The position numbers and the translations under genes were made by a program. A DNA stretch of 64,000 nt. Source: Caldovatus aquaticus. Lineage in GTDB: Bacteria; Pseudomonadota; Alphaproteobacteria; Acetobacterales; Acetobacteraceae. The stretch is taken from positions 1 to 64,000 of the forward strand of contig NZ_JAHZUY010000007.1 in the NCBI RefSeq assembly GCF_019458025.1, written 5' to 3'. Below, in pieces: positions 38,860 through 47,190 of this stretch (positions within the stretch are counted from its first letter, which is position 1; each line of letters opens with the position of its first letter). The notes under the pieces were generated by a model. The model did not search any database. It was not told where the DNA came from and saw only the letters and a program-made list of their open reading frames with translations.

Positions 38860-39849
38860 ATGCAGCAGCGCAATCTCGGCTCGTCCGGTCTTCGCGTGTC
38901 GGTGGTCGGCCTCGGCTGCAACAACTTCGGCGCGCGGCTGGACGCCGAGGCGACGCGGCGGGTGGTGCACGCGGCGCTCGACCTCGGCGTCACGCTGTTC
39001 GATACCGCCGACGTCTATGGCCGCCCGGTGCGTCACGGCAGTTCGGAGGAATTCCTCGGCGCCGCGCTCGGCCCCCGGCGCAAGGACATCGTGCTGGCGA
39101 CCAAGTTCGGCATGGAGATGGACGGGGACCCGGAGAAGCAGGGCGCCTCGCGCCGCTACATCATGGCGGCGGTGGAGGCGAGCCTGCGGCGCCTCGGCAC
39201 CGACTGGATCGATCTCTACCAGGTGCACCGCTTCGATCCGCGCACCCCGCTCGAGGAGACGGTGCGCGCGCTCGACGACCTGATCCGCCAGGGCAAGGTG
39301 CGCTATGTCGGGGTGTCGAACTTCGCCGCCTGGCAGGTGGCGGACGCGGTGTGGACCGCGCGCTCCCTCGGCTGCCACGGCTTCGTCTCGTGCCAGGACG
39401 AGTACAGCCTGCTGGTGCGCGCGCCGGAGAAGGAGCTGATTCCCGCCATGCAGGCGCACGGTCTCGGCCTGCTGCCCTACTTCCCGCTCGCAAGCGGGTT
39501 GCTGACCGGCAAGTACCGCCGCAACCGGCCGCTGCCGGAGAAGGCGCGCCTCACCACCACGCAGCGCCTCGCCGACACGTTCCTGACCGAGCGCAACTGG
39601 GAGATCACCGAGCGTCTCGCCGATTTCTGCGAGCGGCGCGGACGCAGCCTGCTGGAGCTCGCCTTCTCCTGGCTGCTCGCGCGCCCGACCGTGGCGAGCG
39701 TGATCGCCGGGGCCAGCACGCCGGAGCAGGTCGCGCAGAACATCAAGGCGACGGAGTGGGCGCTCACCGCGGAGGAGATGGCCGAGGTGGACGCCATCAC
39801 CGGCGGCGAGGCGCCGCCGGCGCGCCGTGCCCCGCCGCCCGCGCGCTAG
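38860..39849 (+). CDS. Aldo/keto reductase
   Basis: NADPH-dependent (alpha/beta)8 oxidoreductase, 329 residues, closest in style to the AKR11/12-type general stress reductases. The catalytic tetrad is visible: Asp and Tyr in LFDTADVYGRPVRHGS, Lys in IVLATKFGMEM and His in IDLYQVHRFDPRTPL. ATG 38860 opens MQQRNLGSSGLRVSVVGLGC, the usual N-terminus; earlier in-frame starts add GC-rich nonsense. Its stop directly abuts the stop of the enoyl-CoA hydratase gene on the other strand (39849/39850). Substrate unknown. Confidence 0.92.
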   Translation: MQQRNLGSSGLRVSVVGLGCNNFGARLDAEATRRVVHAALDLGVTLFDTADVYGRPVRHGSSEEFLGAALGPRRKDIVLATKFGMEMDGDPEKQGASRRYIMAAVEASLRRLGTDWIDLYQVHRFDPRTPLEETVRALDDLIRQGKVRYVGVSNFAAWQVADAVWTARSLGCHGFVSCQDEYSLLVRAPEKELIPAMQAHGLGLLPYFPLASGLLTGKYRRNRPLPEKARLTTTQRLADTFLTERNWEITERLADFCERRGRSLLELAFSWLLARPTVASVIAGASTPEQVAQNIKATEWALTAEEMAEVDAITGGEAPPARRAPPPAR

Positions 39850-40590
39850 CTAGCGCCCCTGGAAGCGCGGCGGCCGCTTCTCCCTGAACGCCGCCACGCC
39901 CTCGCGGAAGTCCTCCGAGTTGCGGATCGCGCCCATGCGCTGCATGTGGATCGCCATCCGCTCGGAGGGGCCGCGGGGCAGGATCTCCTCCGTCACCATG
40001 CGCTTGATCTCGCCGAGGACGAGCGGCGCCATCGCCGCGAGCTCCTTGCCCCAGGCGATCGCCTTCGCCAGCGCCTCGCCGTCCGGCACCACCTCGTTGA
40101 CCAGGCCGACGCGCTCGGCGCGCTCCGCTTCGACGATGCGGCAGAGCAGCGCGATCTCCATCGCGATCTTGTGCGGGATGCGCGAGACGAGGCCGGCAAT
40201 CATGCCGCCGGTGATGCCGAGCTTGGCCTCCGGATAGTAAAACCTCGCGCTCCGTCCGCAGACGGCGAGATCGCACATCATCGCCAGCACGATGCCGCCG
40301 CCGACGCACCAGCCCTCGATCGCGGCGATGATCGGCTTGTTGGTGGCGACGCCGACGGTGGGCACGGCGCGCCACAGCTCCGGCGGGTCGGTGACGTCGG
40401 CGCCGAAGCTGAAGGCGCGGGTTCCGGTCCCGGTCAGCACCATGGCGCGGCTCGTCCCGGAGGCGGCGAAGTCGCGCATCGCCGCCTGCACGCCCTCCGC
40501 CATGCCCCTGGTGATGGCGTTGCCCTTCTCCGGCCGGTTCAGCGCGACGATCCGCACCGGCCCGTCGTCCCAGACCTTCACGTGCTCCAT
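39850..40590 (-). CDS. Enoyl-CoA hydratase/isomerase family protein
   Basis: Crotonase-fold protein, 246 residues, starting MEHVKVWDDGPVRIVALNRP. The oxyanion-hole regions are AFSFGADVTDP and AIEGWCVGGGIVLAMMCDLA. In the place of the usual two catalytic glutamates I see EAKLGITGGM (the first Glu) and no clear second one (RIPHKIAMEIAL), so it may be an isomerase, hydrolase or single-acid hydratase rather than a classic double-Glu hydratase. Transcribed towards the aldo/keto reductase; no partner directly downstream. Confidence 0.9.
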   Translation of the reverse strand: MEHVKVWDDGPVRIVALNRPEKGNAITRGMAEGVQAAMRDFAASGTSRAMVLTGTGTRAFSFGADVTDPPELWRAVPTVGVATNKPIIAAIEGWCVGGGIVLAMMCDLAVCGRSARFYYPEAKLGITGGMIAGLVSRIPHKIAMEIALLCRIVEAERAERVGLVNEVVPDGEALAKAIAWGKELAAMAPLVLGEIKRMVTEEILPRGPSERMAIHMQRMGAIRNSEDFREGVAAFREKRPPRFQGR

Positions 40591-40655
40591 GGCGGTTCCC
40601 CAGTGGCGATGCGGCGCCAGTCTAGCGGCCCGGGCGGGGGAGGCCATCGGCCCCC

Positions 40656-40683
40656 TTTGCGCGGGCGCGCCTTCCGCTAGCTT
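40656..40683 (+). promoter_or_regulatory. Candidate promoter giving a leaderless chrA transcript
   Basis: TTTGCG (40656-40661) and TAGCTT (40678-40683) are 16 bases apart; the -10 is only six bases before the ATG at 40690, so transcription would start at or near the start codon. No Shine-Dalgarno is present, which agrees. Confidence 0.35.
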
Positions 40684-40689
40684 CGGCGC

Positions 40690-41265
40690 ATGCCAGACGA
40701 CGCCCTGCGTTCGCCCGCGACCCTGCCCGCGCTCCTCGCCGTGTTCGTCCGCATGGGCATGGTGAGCTTCGGCGGCGGGCTCTCCGGCTGGATGCACCGC
40801 GAGATCGTTGAGCGCCGCCGCTGGATGAGCGAGGAACGCTTCCTCGCCGCGCTCGCGCTCGGCCAGGTGCTGCCGGGGCCGAACAGCGTGAACCTGGCGC
40901 TGCAGATCGGTTTGCACCTGCGCGGCGGGATCGGCGCGGCGGCGGCGGGGATCGGCCTGCTCGGCCCGCCCTTCCTGGTGATCCTGGCCCTGGCGCTGCT
41001 GTACGGGCGCTACGGCGGCGCGGCGCTGGTGAACACCGCGCTCGCCGGGGTGGCGGCGGCGGGCATCGGCCTCACCTGCGCGACGGGCGTGCGCGCGGCG
41101 CGGCGGATGCGCGGGGTCGGGCCGTTCGGCATCGCGGCCGCCGTGTTCGTCGCGGTGGGCGTGCTGAAATGGCCTATGGTCCCGGTGGTGCTGGCGGTGA
41201 TCCCGCCGAGCGTCGCCCTCGCCTGGCGGTCGGCGCGGCAGGAGCGGGAGCGCCGTGGCGCCTGA
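40690..41265 (+). CDS. chrA: Chromate transporter, ChrA half-protein (N-terminal type)
   Basis: Short-chain ChrA protein of 191 residues with about six hydrophobic segments; one of two half-size genes that together match a full-length two-domain ChrA. Motifs are FVRMGMVSFGGGLSGWMHRE, ALALGQVLPGPNSVNLALQI and a C-terminal membrane helix cluster. Full-length ChrA expels chromate by proton antiport; the short pair works as a heterodimer in other bacteria. Its end overlaps the start of the partner gene by 11 bases. Chromate is only the founding substrate; sulphate-like anions are possible. Confidence 0.9.
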   Translation: MPDDALRSPATLPALLAVFVRMGMVSFGGGLSGWMHREIVERRRWMSEERFLAALALGQVLPGPNSVNLALQIGLHLRGGIGAAAAGIGLLGPPFLVILALALLYGRYGGAALVNTALAGVAAAGIGLTCATGVRAARRMRGVGPFGIAAAVFVAVGVLKWPMVPVVLAVIPPSVALAWRSARQERERRGA

Positions 41266-41800
41266 CCGGCTGCTCGCCCTCGTCCTGGTCTTCGCGCCGC
41301 TCTCCCTGGTCTCGCTCGGCGGCGGCCCGAGCATCTTCGCCGAGATGCAGCGCCAGGCCGTGGAGGTGCACGGCTGGATGACGGAGGCGGAGTTCGTGGA
41401 CCTGTTCGCCATCTCGCGCGGTGCGCCGGGGCCCGGCTCGCTGATCGCTGCGCTGGTCGGCTGGAAGGCGGCAGGGTTCCCGGGCGCTGTGGCGGCGGCG
41501 CTCGCGCTCTATCTGCCCTCCTCGCTGCTGGTCTGCGCGGTCGGCGTGCTCGGGCGGCGCCATGCCGCCTCGCCGCTGCGCGCGGCGATCGAGCGCGGCC
41601 TCGCGCCGGTCGCCGTGGGGCTGATCTTCGCCGGAGCGCTGGCGCTGCTGCGGGCGTCGGAGGCGGGCGTGGCCGAGGTGGCGACCGCCGTCCTCGCCAC
41701 GCTCGCGCTGCTCCACCCGCGGGCCAGCCCCGTTCTCGTGCTCGGCGCCGCCGGCCTGGTCTTCGCCGCGCTCGGCGCCGCGGGCCTCGCGCCGCGCTAG
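41255..41800 (+). CDS. chrA: Chromate transporter, ChrA half-protein (C-terminal type), GTG start
   Basis: Second ChrA half, 181 residues, starting at GTG 41255 inside the end of the first half. Motifs are FAPLSLVSLGGGPSIFAEMQ, WMTEAEFVDLFAISRGAPGP and SLIAALVGWKAAGFPGAVAA. The conserved GGG and PGP positions match the N-terminal half, as expected from an ancient duplication. Overlap implies strict co-translation and 1:1 assembly. The stop overlaps the opposing 3-hydroxyacyl-CoA dehydrogenase stop (CTAG at 41797-41800). Confidence 0.9.
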   Translation: MAPDRLLALVLVFAPLSLVSLGGGPSIFAEMQRQAVEVHGWMTEAEFVDLFAISRGAPGPGSLIAALVGWKAAGFPGAVAAALALYLPSSLLVCAVGVLGRRHAASPLRAAIERGLAPVAVGLIFAGALALLRASEAGVAEVATAVLATLALLHPRASPVLVLGAAGLVFAALGAAGLAPR

Positions 41801-42741
41801 GACACCGCCTCGCGCGCCGCGAGCAGGCGCACCAGCGCCTCGTCGCGCCAGCGCGCGAGGTCGGTCACGGAGCGGCCCGCCGCCTCCTCCGCCACGCCCT
41901 CGACGAGCCGCCTCTGCAGCTCCGGCGTCATCTCCGGTCGGCCGAGCGTGTCCCACCAGCCCTGCATCGCCGGCAGCAGGTGGCGCAGGAAGTGCGCCAT
42001 GCCGCCCTCGCCGCCGGCGAGGTGGAAGGTCAGGGTCGGCCCCATCAGCGCCCAGCGCAGCCCCGGCCCCTCCGACACCGCCGCGTCCACGTCGGCGACC
42101 GAGGCCACGCCCTCCGCCACCAGGTGCACCGCCTCGCGCCACATCGCCGCCTGCAGGCGGTTCGCGACATGGCCCGGCACCTCCTTGCGGATCTCGATCG
42201 GGCGCTTGCCGACGCTGCGGTAGAAGGCCAGCGCCGCCTCGATCGCGGCACGGCTCGCATGGGGGCCGACCACTTCGACCAGCGGGATCAGGTGCGGCGG
42301 GTTGAAGGGATGGCCGATCAGCACCCGCTCCGGATGCGTGCAGCCCTCGGCGAGGCGGCTCGCCAGCAGGCCGGAGGTGGAGGAGGCGATCACCACATCC
42401 GCCGGCAGCACCGCGGCGACCGCGCGCAGCAGCGGCTGCTTCGCCTCGTAGCGCTCCGGCGCGCTCTCCTGGACGAAGTCTGCGCCTTCCGCGGCGCGGG
42501 CCGGGTCGGCCTCGAAGCGCCAGCGCCCGGGATCGGCGCCGGGGGCGACGGCGCCGAGCCGCTCCAGCACCGGCCAGGCCTGCGCGACCATGCGGCGCAT
42601 CAGCTCCGGCGCGCCGGGCGCGGGGTCGTAGGCCACCACCTCGAGACCGTGCGCGAGGAAGCACGCGGCCCAGCTCGCGCCGATGGTGCCGGCGCCGATC
42701 ACGGCGACGCTCCGCACCGGGCGGATGGCGGTCTGGCGCAT
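41797..42741 (-). CDS. 3-hydroxyacyl-CoA dehydrogenase NAD-binding family (carnitine dehydrogenase-like)
   Basis: NAD-dependent dehydrogenase, 314 residues, single-enzyme form. The Rossmann loop is VIGAGTIGASWAACFLAHG; the catalytic region reads SGLLASRLAEGCTHPERVLI followed by GHPFNPPHLIPLVEVVG, which supplies the catalytic His, and PGHVANRLQAAMWREAVHLV starts the C-terminal domain. Size and the ESAPE block match L-carnitine 3-dehydrogenase, L-gulonate dehydrogenase and 3-hydroxybutyryl-CoA dehydrogenase relatives, so the substrate may be a free hydroxy acid rather than a CoA ester. 55 bases separate it from the nitroreductase gene upstream, so the two may be co-transcribed. Confidence 0.9.
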   Translation of the reverse strand: MRQTAIRPVRSVAVIGAGTIGASWAACFLAHGLEVVAYDPAPGAPELMRRMVAQAWPVLERLGAVAPGADPGRWRFEADPARAAEGADFVQESAPERYEAKQPLLRAVAAVLPADVVIASSTSGLLASRLAEGCTHPERVLIGHPFNPPHLIPLVEVVGPHASRAAIEAALAFYRSVGKRPIEIRKEVPGHVANRLQAAMWREAVHLVAEGVASVADVDAAVSEGPGLRWALMGPTLTFHLAGGEGGMAHFLRHLLPAMQGWWDTLGRPEMTPELQRRLVEGVAEEAAGRSVTDLARWRDEALVRLLAAREAVS

Positions 42742-42796
42742 GGCGGCGTTGCCTCCCTCTCTCGTGGCTGCGGTCCGGGGCCGTCCGCGCTCGGCC

Positions 42797-43645
42797 CTAG
42801 CGCAGGCCGAAGCCCATGGCGATCAGCACCTCGCGCAGCCGGTGGCGGCCGGCGAGCCCCGCCAGCGTGCCGATGCGCTCGAGCACCCGCGGCGTCCAGG
42901 CGGAGTCGCCAAGGCCATTGCGGCGCGAGAATTCGGCCAGCGCGGCGTCGTAGCGCGCGATGTCCTCGGATTCCGCCGGGGCGCCGTAGGTCTCGCGGTG
43001 CAGCACGACGCGCTGCGGCAGGCGCGGCTTGATCTCCGTCCGCACCAGAGGGTCGGGCCAGCCGACCGCGAGACCGAACGCCGCCATCGCGTTCGGCGGC
43101 AGCCTGAGCTCCGCCGCCACCTCGGCCGGCCGGTTGCGGATCGCGCCGACATAGACGCAGCCGAGGCCGAGCGATTCCGCCGCGACCACCGCGTTCTGCG
43201 CCGCCAGCGCCGCGTCCACCAGCGCGAGGACGAAGGACTCGAGATAGGGCAGGCCCTCCATCTCCTTCCCCCACGCCCGGCCGAGGCGTTCGAGCCGCGA
43301 CAGATCGGCGATCCAGACCAGGAAGAGCGGCGCGTCGCGGATGAACTTCTGGTTCGCCGCGAGCACCGAGAGCCGCGCCTTGCGCTCCGGCTCCTCGACC
43401 GCGACGACGCTCCACGCCTGCAGGTTGGAGGAGGTGGAAGCGGAGGAGGCGGCGGCGATCAGCGTCTCCAGCGCGCCGGGCGGCAGCGGGCGGTCGGGCA
43501 GGAAGGACCGGACGGAGCGGTGGCGGAGCAGCGTGCGGATCACTGCGTTGTCCGGGCCGGGCGGCGGCGGGTCCACCGCGCCGTAGCGAGCGCTGAGGAG
43601 ATCGGCGAGGGTCTCGGCGGCGGCCGCGGCGGCGGTGGCGGACAT
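42797..43645 (-). CDS. Nitroreductase family, NfsA-like NADPH-dependent flavin oxidoreductase
   Basis: FMN-dependent nitroreductase-fold enzyme, 282 residues. The start at 43645 (MSATAAAAAAETLADLL) is preferred to one 81 bases further up that adds only Pro/Ala residues. The FMN-phosphate region is LLRHRSVRSFLPDRPLPPG and SSASTSSNLQAWSVVAVEEP; the domain closes with GLGCVYVGAIRNRPAEVAAE and AVGWPDPLVRTEIKPRLPQR. Size and the C-terminal extension fit NfsA-type NADPH oxidoreductases rather than the shorter NfsB or BluB. Electron acceptor unknown (flavin, quinone or nitroaromatic). Confidence 0.88.
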   Translation of the reverse strand: MSATAAAAAAETLADLLSARYGAVDPPPPGPDNAVIRTLLRHRSVRSFLPDRPLPPGALETLIAAASSASTSSNLQAWSVVAVEEPERKARLSVLAANQKFIRDAPLFLVWIADLSRLERLGRAWGKEMEGLPYLESFVLALVDAALAAQNAVVAAESLGLGCVYVGAIRNRPAEVAAELRLPPNAMAAFGLAVGWPDPLVRTEIKPRLPQRVVLHRETYGAPAESEDIARYDAALAEFSRRNGLGDSAWTPRVLERIGTLAGLAGRHRLREVLIAMGFGLR

Positions 43646-43743
43646 TCCGGGCTCCGGAGTGGTTGGCGCGGCCGCTGTTGTATCCGGCAAGGCCGCGGCG
43701 GCAAGCGGGGGGCGGGCTGGCGGCACGCCTCGCGCCCCGGGGC

Positions 43744-43772
43744 CTGTCGCCGCCCGGCGGGCGCGCTATGCT
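43744..43772 (+). promoter_or_regulatory. Candidate promoter of the HMG-CoA-lyase-like operon
   Basis: CTGTCG (43744-43749) and TATGCT (43767-43772) are 17 bases apart and 50 bases before the ATG at 43822. The -10 is good, the -35 weak. Confidence 0.35.
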
Positions 43773-43821
43773 GGTGCCCGCGGCGGGCGCGCCCCGGGGG
43801 GCGCGGCCGGGAGGAGCAGCG

Positions 43822-44799
43822 ATGTCGGACCGTCCGAAGTTCGTCGAGTTCCGCGAGGAGGGCCCGCGCGAGGGCTTCCAGATCGAGAAGCGGATCTACC
43901 CGCTCGCCGACCGCGTCGCGCTGGTCGAGGCGCTGGCCGAGACCGGGCTGAAATACATCCAGGTCGCCTCCTTCGTCAGCCCGAAGCACGTGCCGCAGAT
44001 GGCCGACGCGGAGCAGCTCTTCGCCGCCATCCGGCGCAAGCCGGGCGTGCACTACGCCGCGCTGTGGCTGAACGAGCAGGGCTTCGAGCGGGCGCGGCGC
44101 ACCCCCAACGTGGACCTCTCCGCCAAGCTCTCGCTCTACGCCTCCGACGCCTTCGCGCGCCGGAACAACGGCTGCTCGGCCGAGGATATGAAGGAGCGCC
44201 AGCGCCGCTGGATGGAGCTCTACGCCGAGGCGGGTCTGCCGATCGACAACGCCCTGGTGATGGCCGCCTTCGGCTGCAACTACGAGGGCGAGATCCCGCC
44301 CGCGCGCGTCGTCGAGCTGGCGCGCTGGACCGACGCGCTGTGCCGCGAATACGGCCAGAAGCTGCCGAAGTTCTTCCTCGCCGACACCATGGGCTGGGCC
44401 AATCCGGACTCGGTGCGCCGCCTGGTCGGCATGGTGCGCGAGGCGCTGCCGGAGGTGCGCATCGGGCTGCACCTGCACGACACGCGCGGCCTCGGCGCGG
44501 CCAACGTGCTTGCGGCGCTGGAGATGGGGGTGGACCTGTTCGACAGCTCGGTGGCCGGGCTCGGCGGCTGCCCCTTCGCGAGCCATGGCGACGCCACCGC
44601 GGCCGGCAACATCTGCACCGAGGACATGGTCTTCCTCTGCCACGAGCTCGGCATCGAGACCGGGATCGACCTCGAGGCGCTGATCGAGTGCGGGCGCATG
44701 GCGGAGCGCATCATCGGCCGCAAGCTCTCGGGCCGCCTGATCCACAGCGGCTCGCTCACGGCCTACCGCCGCGCGCGCCCGGCGAAGGCGGCGGAGTGA
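43822..44799 (+). CDS. Hydroxymethylglutaryl-CoA lyase family protein
   Basis: TIM-barrel lyase, 325 residues. It begins with FVEFREEGPREGFQIEKR (the RDGLQ metal loop of the family appears as REGFQ), has the metal ligands in FLADTMGWANPDSVRR and IGLHLHDTRGLGAANVL, and the catalytic cysteine loop SVAGLGGCPFASHGDATAAG. Relatives cleave HMG-CoA, 3-hydroxy-3-methyl or 4-hydroxy acyl-CoA substrates to acetyl-CoA or pyruvate and a ketone. Six bases before a CoA-transferase gene, which would make its CoA-ester substrate. GGAGGAGCAGCG is a strong ribosome site. Confidence 0.9.
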   Translation: MSDRPKFVEFREEGPREGFQIEKRIYPLADRVALVEALAETGLKYIQVASFVSPKHVPQMADAEQLFAAIRRKPGVHYAALWLNEQGFERARRTPNVDLSAKLSLYASDAFARRNNGCSAEDMKERQRRWMELYAEAGLPIDNALVMAAFGCNYEGEIPPARVVELARWTDALCREYGQKLPKFFLADTMGWANPDSVRRLVGMVREALPEVRIGLHLHDTRGLGAANVLAALEMGVDLFDSSVAGLGGCPFASHGDATAAGNICTEDMVFLCHELGIETGIDLEALIECGRMAERIIGRKLSGRLIHSGSLTAYRRARPAKAAE

Positions 44800-44805
44800 C
44801 GCGGC

Positions 44806-45969
44806 ATGGCGGATGACGGTGGCGGCGTGCTCGCGGGCGTGCGCGTCGTCGAGATCGGCCAGGTGCTCTCCGGCCCCTTCGCCGGGACGATCTTCGCCGA
44901 TCTCGGCGCCGACGTGATCAAGGTCGAGAAGCCCGGGGGCGGCGACGACGCGCGCCAGATGGGCCCCGCCTTCCGCCACGGCGACGCGCTCAACTTCCAC
45001 GAGTTCAACCGCGGCAAGCGCTCGGTGGTGCTCGACCTGAAGTCGGCGGCGGGGCGGGAGGCGCTGCACCGCCTGCTCGAGACCGCCGACATCCTGATCC
45101 ACAACCTGCGCCCCGGCGCGGCGGAGGCGCTCGGCCTCGGGCCGGAGGAGGTCTGCGCCCGCCATCCGCGGCTGATCTACTGCGCGATGGGCGCCTTCGG
45201 CCACAAGGGGCCGCTGCGGCTCCGCCCCGGCTACGAGCCGCTGTTCCAGGCCTTCTGCGGCCTCTCCAGCATCACCGGCGAGCCGGACGGGCCGCCGGTG
45301 CGCATGGGCGCCTCGGTGGTGGACCAGGGCACCGGCATGTGGACGGTGATCGGCGCGCTCGCCGCGCTGCAGCGGCGCCACCGCACCGGGCGCGGCGGCG
45401 TCGTCAACACCTCGCTGTTCGAGACCGCGCTGCTCTGGGCCGGACAGAAGATCAGCGCCTACGTGAACCAGGGCAAGCTGCCGGAGCGCCACGCCTCGGG
45501 GCACCCGAACTTCGTGCCCTACCAGGCCTTCGACGCGGCGGATGCGCCGCTCCTCGTCTGCTGCGGCAACGACCGCCTGTTCGCCAGGTTCGCCGCCGTC
45601 GCCGGGCGCCCGGACTGGCCGGAGGATCCGCGCTTCGCCACCAACCGCCAGCGCCTGGCCCACAAGGCGGAGCTGCTGCCGGAGATCGCCGCCGTGCTGC
45701 GCACGCGCCCGCGCGCCGAGTGGCTGGAGCGCCTGGTCGCCGCCGGCGTGCCCTGCGCGCCGATCAACACCATTCCGGAAGTGCTGGCGGAGCCGCAGAC
45801 CACGGCGATGGAGATGCTGCAGCCGGTGCCGGGCGAGGACTTCTCCCTCGTCGCCCTGCCGCTCTCCTTCGACGGCGAGCGCCCGCGCATCCGCCGCGCC
45901 GCGCCGCGCCTCGGCGAGCACAGCGCGGAGGTGCTGGGCGCCGGGGAAGGCGAGGCGGCCGCCGGGTAG
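44806..45969 (+). CDS. CaiB/BaiF family (class III) CoA-transferase
   Basis: Second class III CoA-transferase, 387 residues. Marks are GVRVVEIGQVLSGPFAGTIF, DVIKVEKPGGGDDARQMGP, NFHEFNRGKRSVVLDLKSAA, IHNLRPGAAEALGLG and GASVVDQGTGMWTVIGALA with the likely catalytic Asp. It sits between an HMG-CoA-lyase-like gene and an alcohol dehydrogenase, suggesting that a hydroxy acid is activated to CoA, then cleaved. It is only distantly similar to the first CaiB at 25831, so the two probably act on different acids. Confidence 0.92.
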   Translation: MADDGGGVLAGVRVVEIGQVLSGPFAGTIFADLGADVIKVEKPGGGDDARQMGPAFRHGDALNFHEFNRGKRSVVLDLKSAAGREALHRLLETADILIHNLRPGAAEALGLGPEEVCARHPRLIYCAMGAFGHKGPLRLRPGYEPLFQAFCGLSSITGEPDGPPVRMGASVVDQGTGMWTVIGALAALQRRHRTGRGGVVNTSLFETALLWAGQKISAYVNQGKLPERHASGHPNFVPYQAFDAADAPLLVCCGNDRLFARFAAVAGRPDWPEDPRFATNRQRLAHKAELLPEIAAVLRTRPRAEWLERLVAAGVPCAPINTIPEVLAEPQTTAMEMLQPVPGEDFSLVALPLSFDGERPRIRRAAPRLGEHSAEVLGAGEGEAAAG

Positions 45970-46031
45970 GGCGGGGCAGACGCGGCGCGGCGCAGGCAGC
46001 GCCGGCCGCCGGGAAGGGGGGGACGATAGCG

Positions 46032-47165
46032 ATGCGCATGAAGGCGGCCATCCTGTTCGAGCAGGGCCTCAAGCGCCCCTATGCGGAGACCAGGCCGCTC
46101 GTCGTCGAGGAGGTGGAGCTGGAGGGGCCCGGCCCGGACGAGATCCTGATCGAGGTCGCCGCCGCCGGCCTCTGCCATTCGGACCTGTCGGCGATCGAGG
46201 GCATCCGCCCGCGCCCGCTCCCCATCGTCATCGGGCACGAGGGCGCGGGCATCGTGCGCGAGGTCGGCCCCGGCGTCACCGGCTTCAGGCCCGGCGACCA
46301 CGTCATCACCGTCTTCGTCGCGAGCTGCGGCGAGTGCCGCTACTGCGTGCGCGGGCGCCCGAACATCTGCCAGAGCGGCTTCGCGGCGCGCGCGGCCGGC
46401 ACGCTGCTCTCCGGCGCGCGTCGCATCCGCCGGCTCGACGGCACGCCGGTCAACCACGGCAGCGGCCTGTCGCTGTTCGCGCAGTACGCGGTGGTGCACC
46501 GCCGCTCCGCGGTCAAGATAGACCCCTCCGTGCCGCTCGAGGACGCGGCGATCTTCGGCTGCGCGGTGATGACCGGCGCCGGCGCGGTGTTCAACACCGC
46601 CGGGCTGCGGCCGGGCGAGAACATCGCCGTGGTCGGGCTCGGCGGCGTCGGCATGAACGCGCTGTTCGCCGCGGTGGCGGCGGGGGCGGAGCGGATCGTC
46701 GCGGTGGACACCAACCCGGAGAAGCTCGGCCTCGCCCGCCAGTGGGGCGCGACCGACACCTTCCTCGCCACCGACCCCGACTGCGCGAAGAAGGTGCGCG
46801 AGGCGACGGAGGGCGGCCTCGACACGGTGATCGAGACCGCGGGCAGCATCCCCGCCATGCAGCTCGCCGCCGCCATCACCGCGCGCGGCGGCAGCACGAT
46901 CAGCGCCGGCCTGCCGGACGCGAAGGCGACCTTCTCCTACCTGCACGCGGAGCTCGTCACCGACGAGCGCTCGCTCCGCGGCAGCTACATGGGAAGCTGC
47001 GTCGCCGAGCGCGACATCCCGCGCTTCCTCGGCCTCTACAAGCGCGGCAAGCTGCCGGTGGAGCGGCTGCGCAGCGGCTTCCTCGGGCTCGAGGAGATCA
47101 ACGCCGGCTTCGACCGCCTCGCGGAAGGCAGCGTGCTGCGGCAGATCCTGCGGCCGAACGCCTGA
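46032..47165 (+). CDS. Zinc-dependent alcohol dehydrogenase (class III-like MDR)
   Basis: Medium-chain dehydrogenase, 377 residues. Catalytic zinc ligands are Cys in AAGLCHSDLSAIEG, His in VIGHEGAGIVREVGPGV, and a later Cys (IFGCAVMTGAGAVFNTAG). The structural zinc lobe is complete (SCGECRYCVRGRPNIC). The NAD loop is VVGLGGVGMNALFAAVAAGA. Size and the lobe resemble S-(hydroxymethyl)glutathione and aryl or acyl alcohol dehydrogenases. ATG 46032 is 62 bases after the CoA-transferase stop, so it probably belongs to the same operon. Confidence 0.92.
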   Translation: MRMKAAILFEQGLKRPYAETRPLVVEEVELEGPGPDEILIEVAAAGLCHSDLSAIEGIRPRPLPIVIGHEGAGIVREVGPGVTGFRPGDHVITVFVASCGECRYCVRGRPNICQSGFAARAAGTLLSGARRIRRLDGTPVNHGSGLSLFAQYAVVHRRSAVKIDPSVPLEDAAIFGCAVMTGAGAVFNTAGLRPGENIAVVGLGGVGMNALFAAVAAGAERIVAVDTNPEKLGLARQWGATDTFLATDPDCAKKVREATEGGLDTVIETAGSIPAMQLAAAITARGGSTISAGLPDAKATFSYLHAELVTDERSLRGSYMGSCVAERDIPRFLGLYKRGKLPVERLRSGFLGLEEINAGFDRLAEGSVLRQILRPNA

Positions 47166-47190
47166 CCCGCCCGGCCGCGGGGGCGTCAGG
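47161..47190. terminator. Imperfect inverted repeat between convergent dehydrogenase genes
   Basis: CCTGAC (47161-47166) pairs with GTCAGG (47185-47190), and the bases inside can extend the stem (GCCC with GGGC) across a small bulge. It spans the stops of both convergent genes, so it may serve both directions. No T-tract. Confidence 0.35.

Noticed and set aside
40690-41800. A single chrA gene broken by a frameshift
   Set aside because: Two short ChrA halves with an overlapping GTG start are a known natural form, and each half has its own complete motif set.
41797-43645. Operon with the chromate transporter
   Set aside because: The dehydrogenase and nitroreductase are on the opposite strand and only share overlapping stops with chrA.
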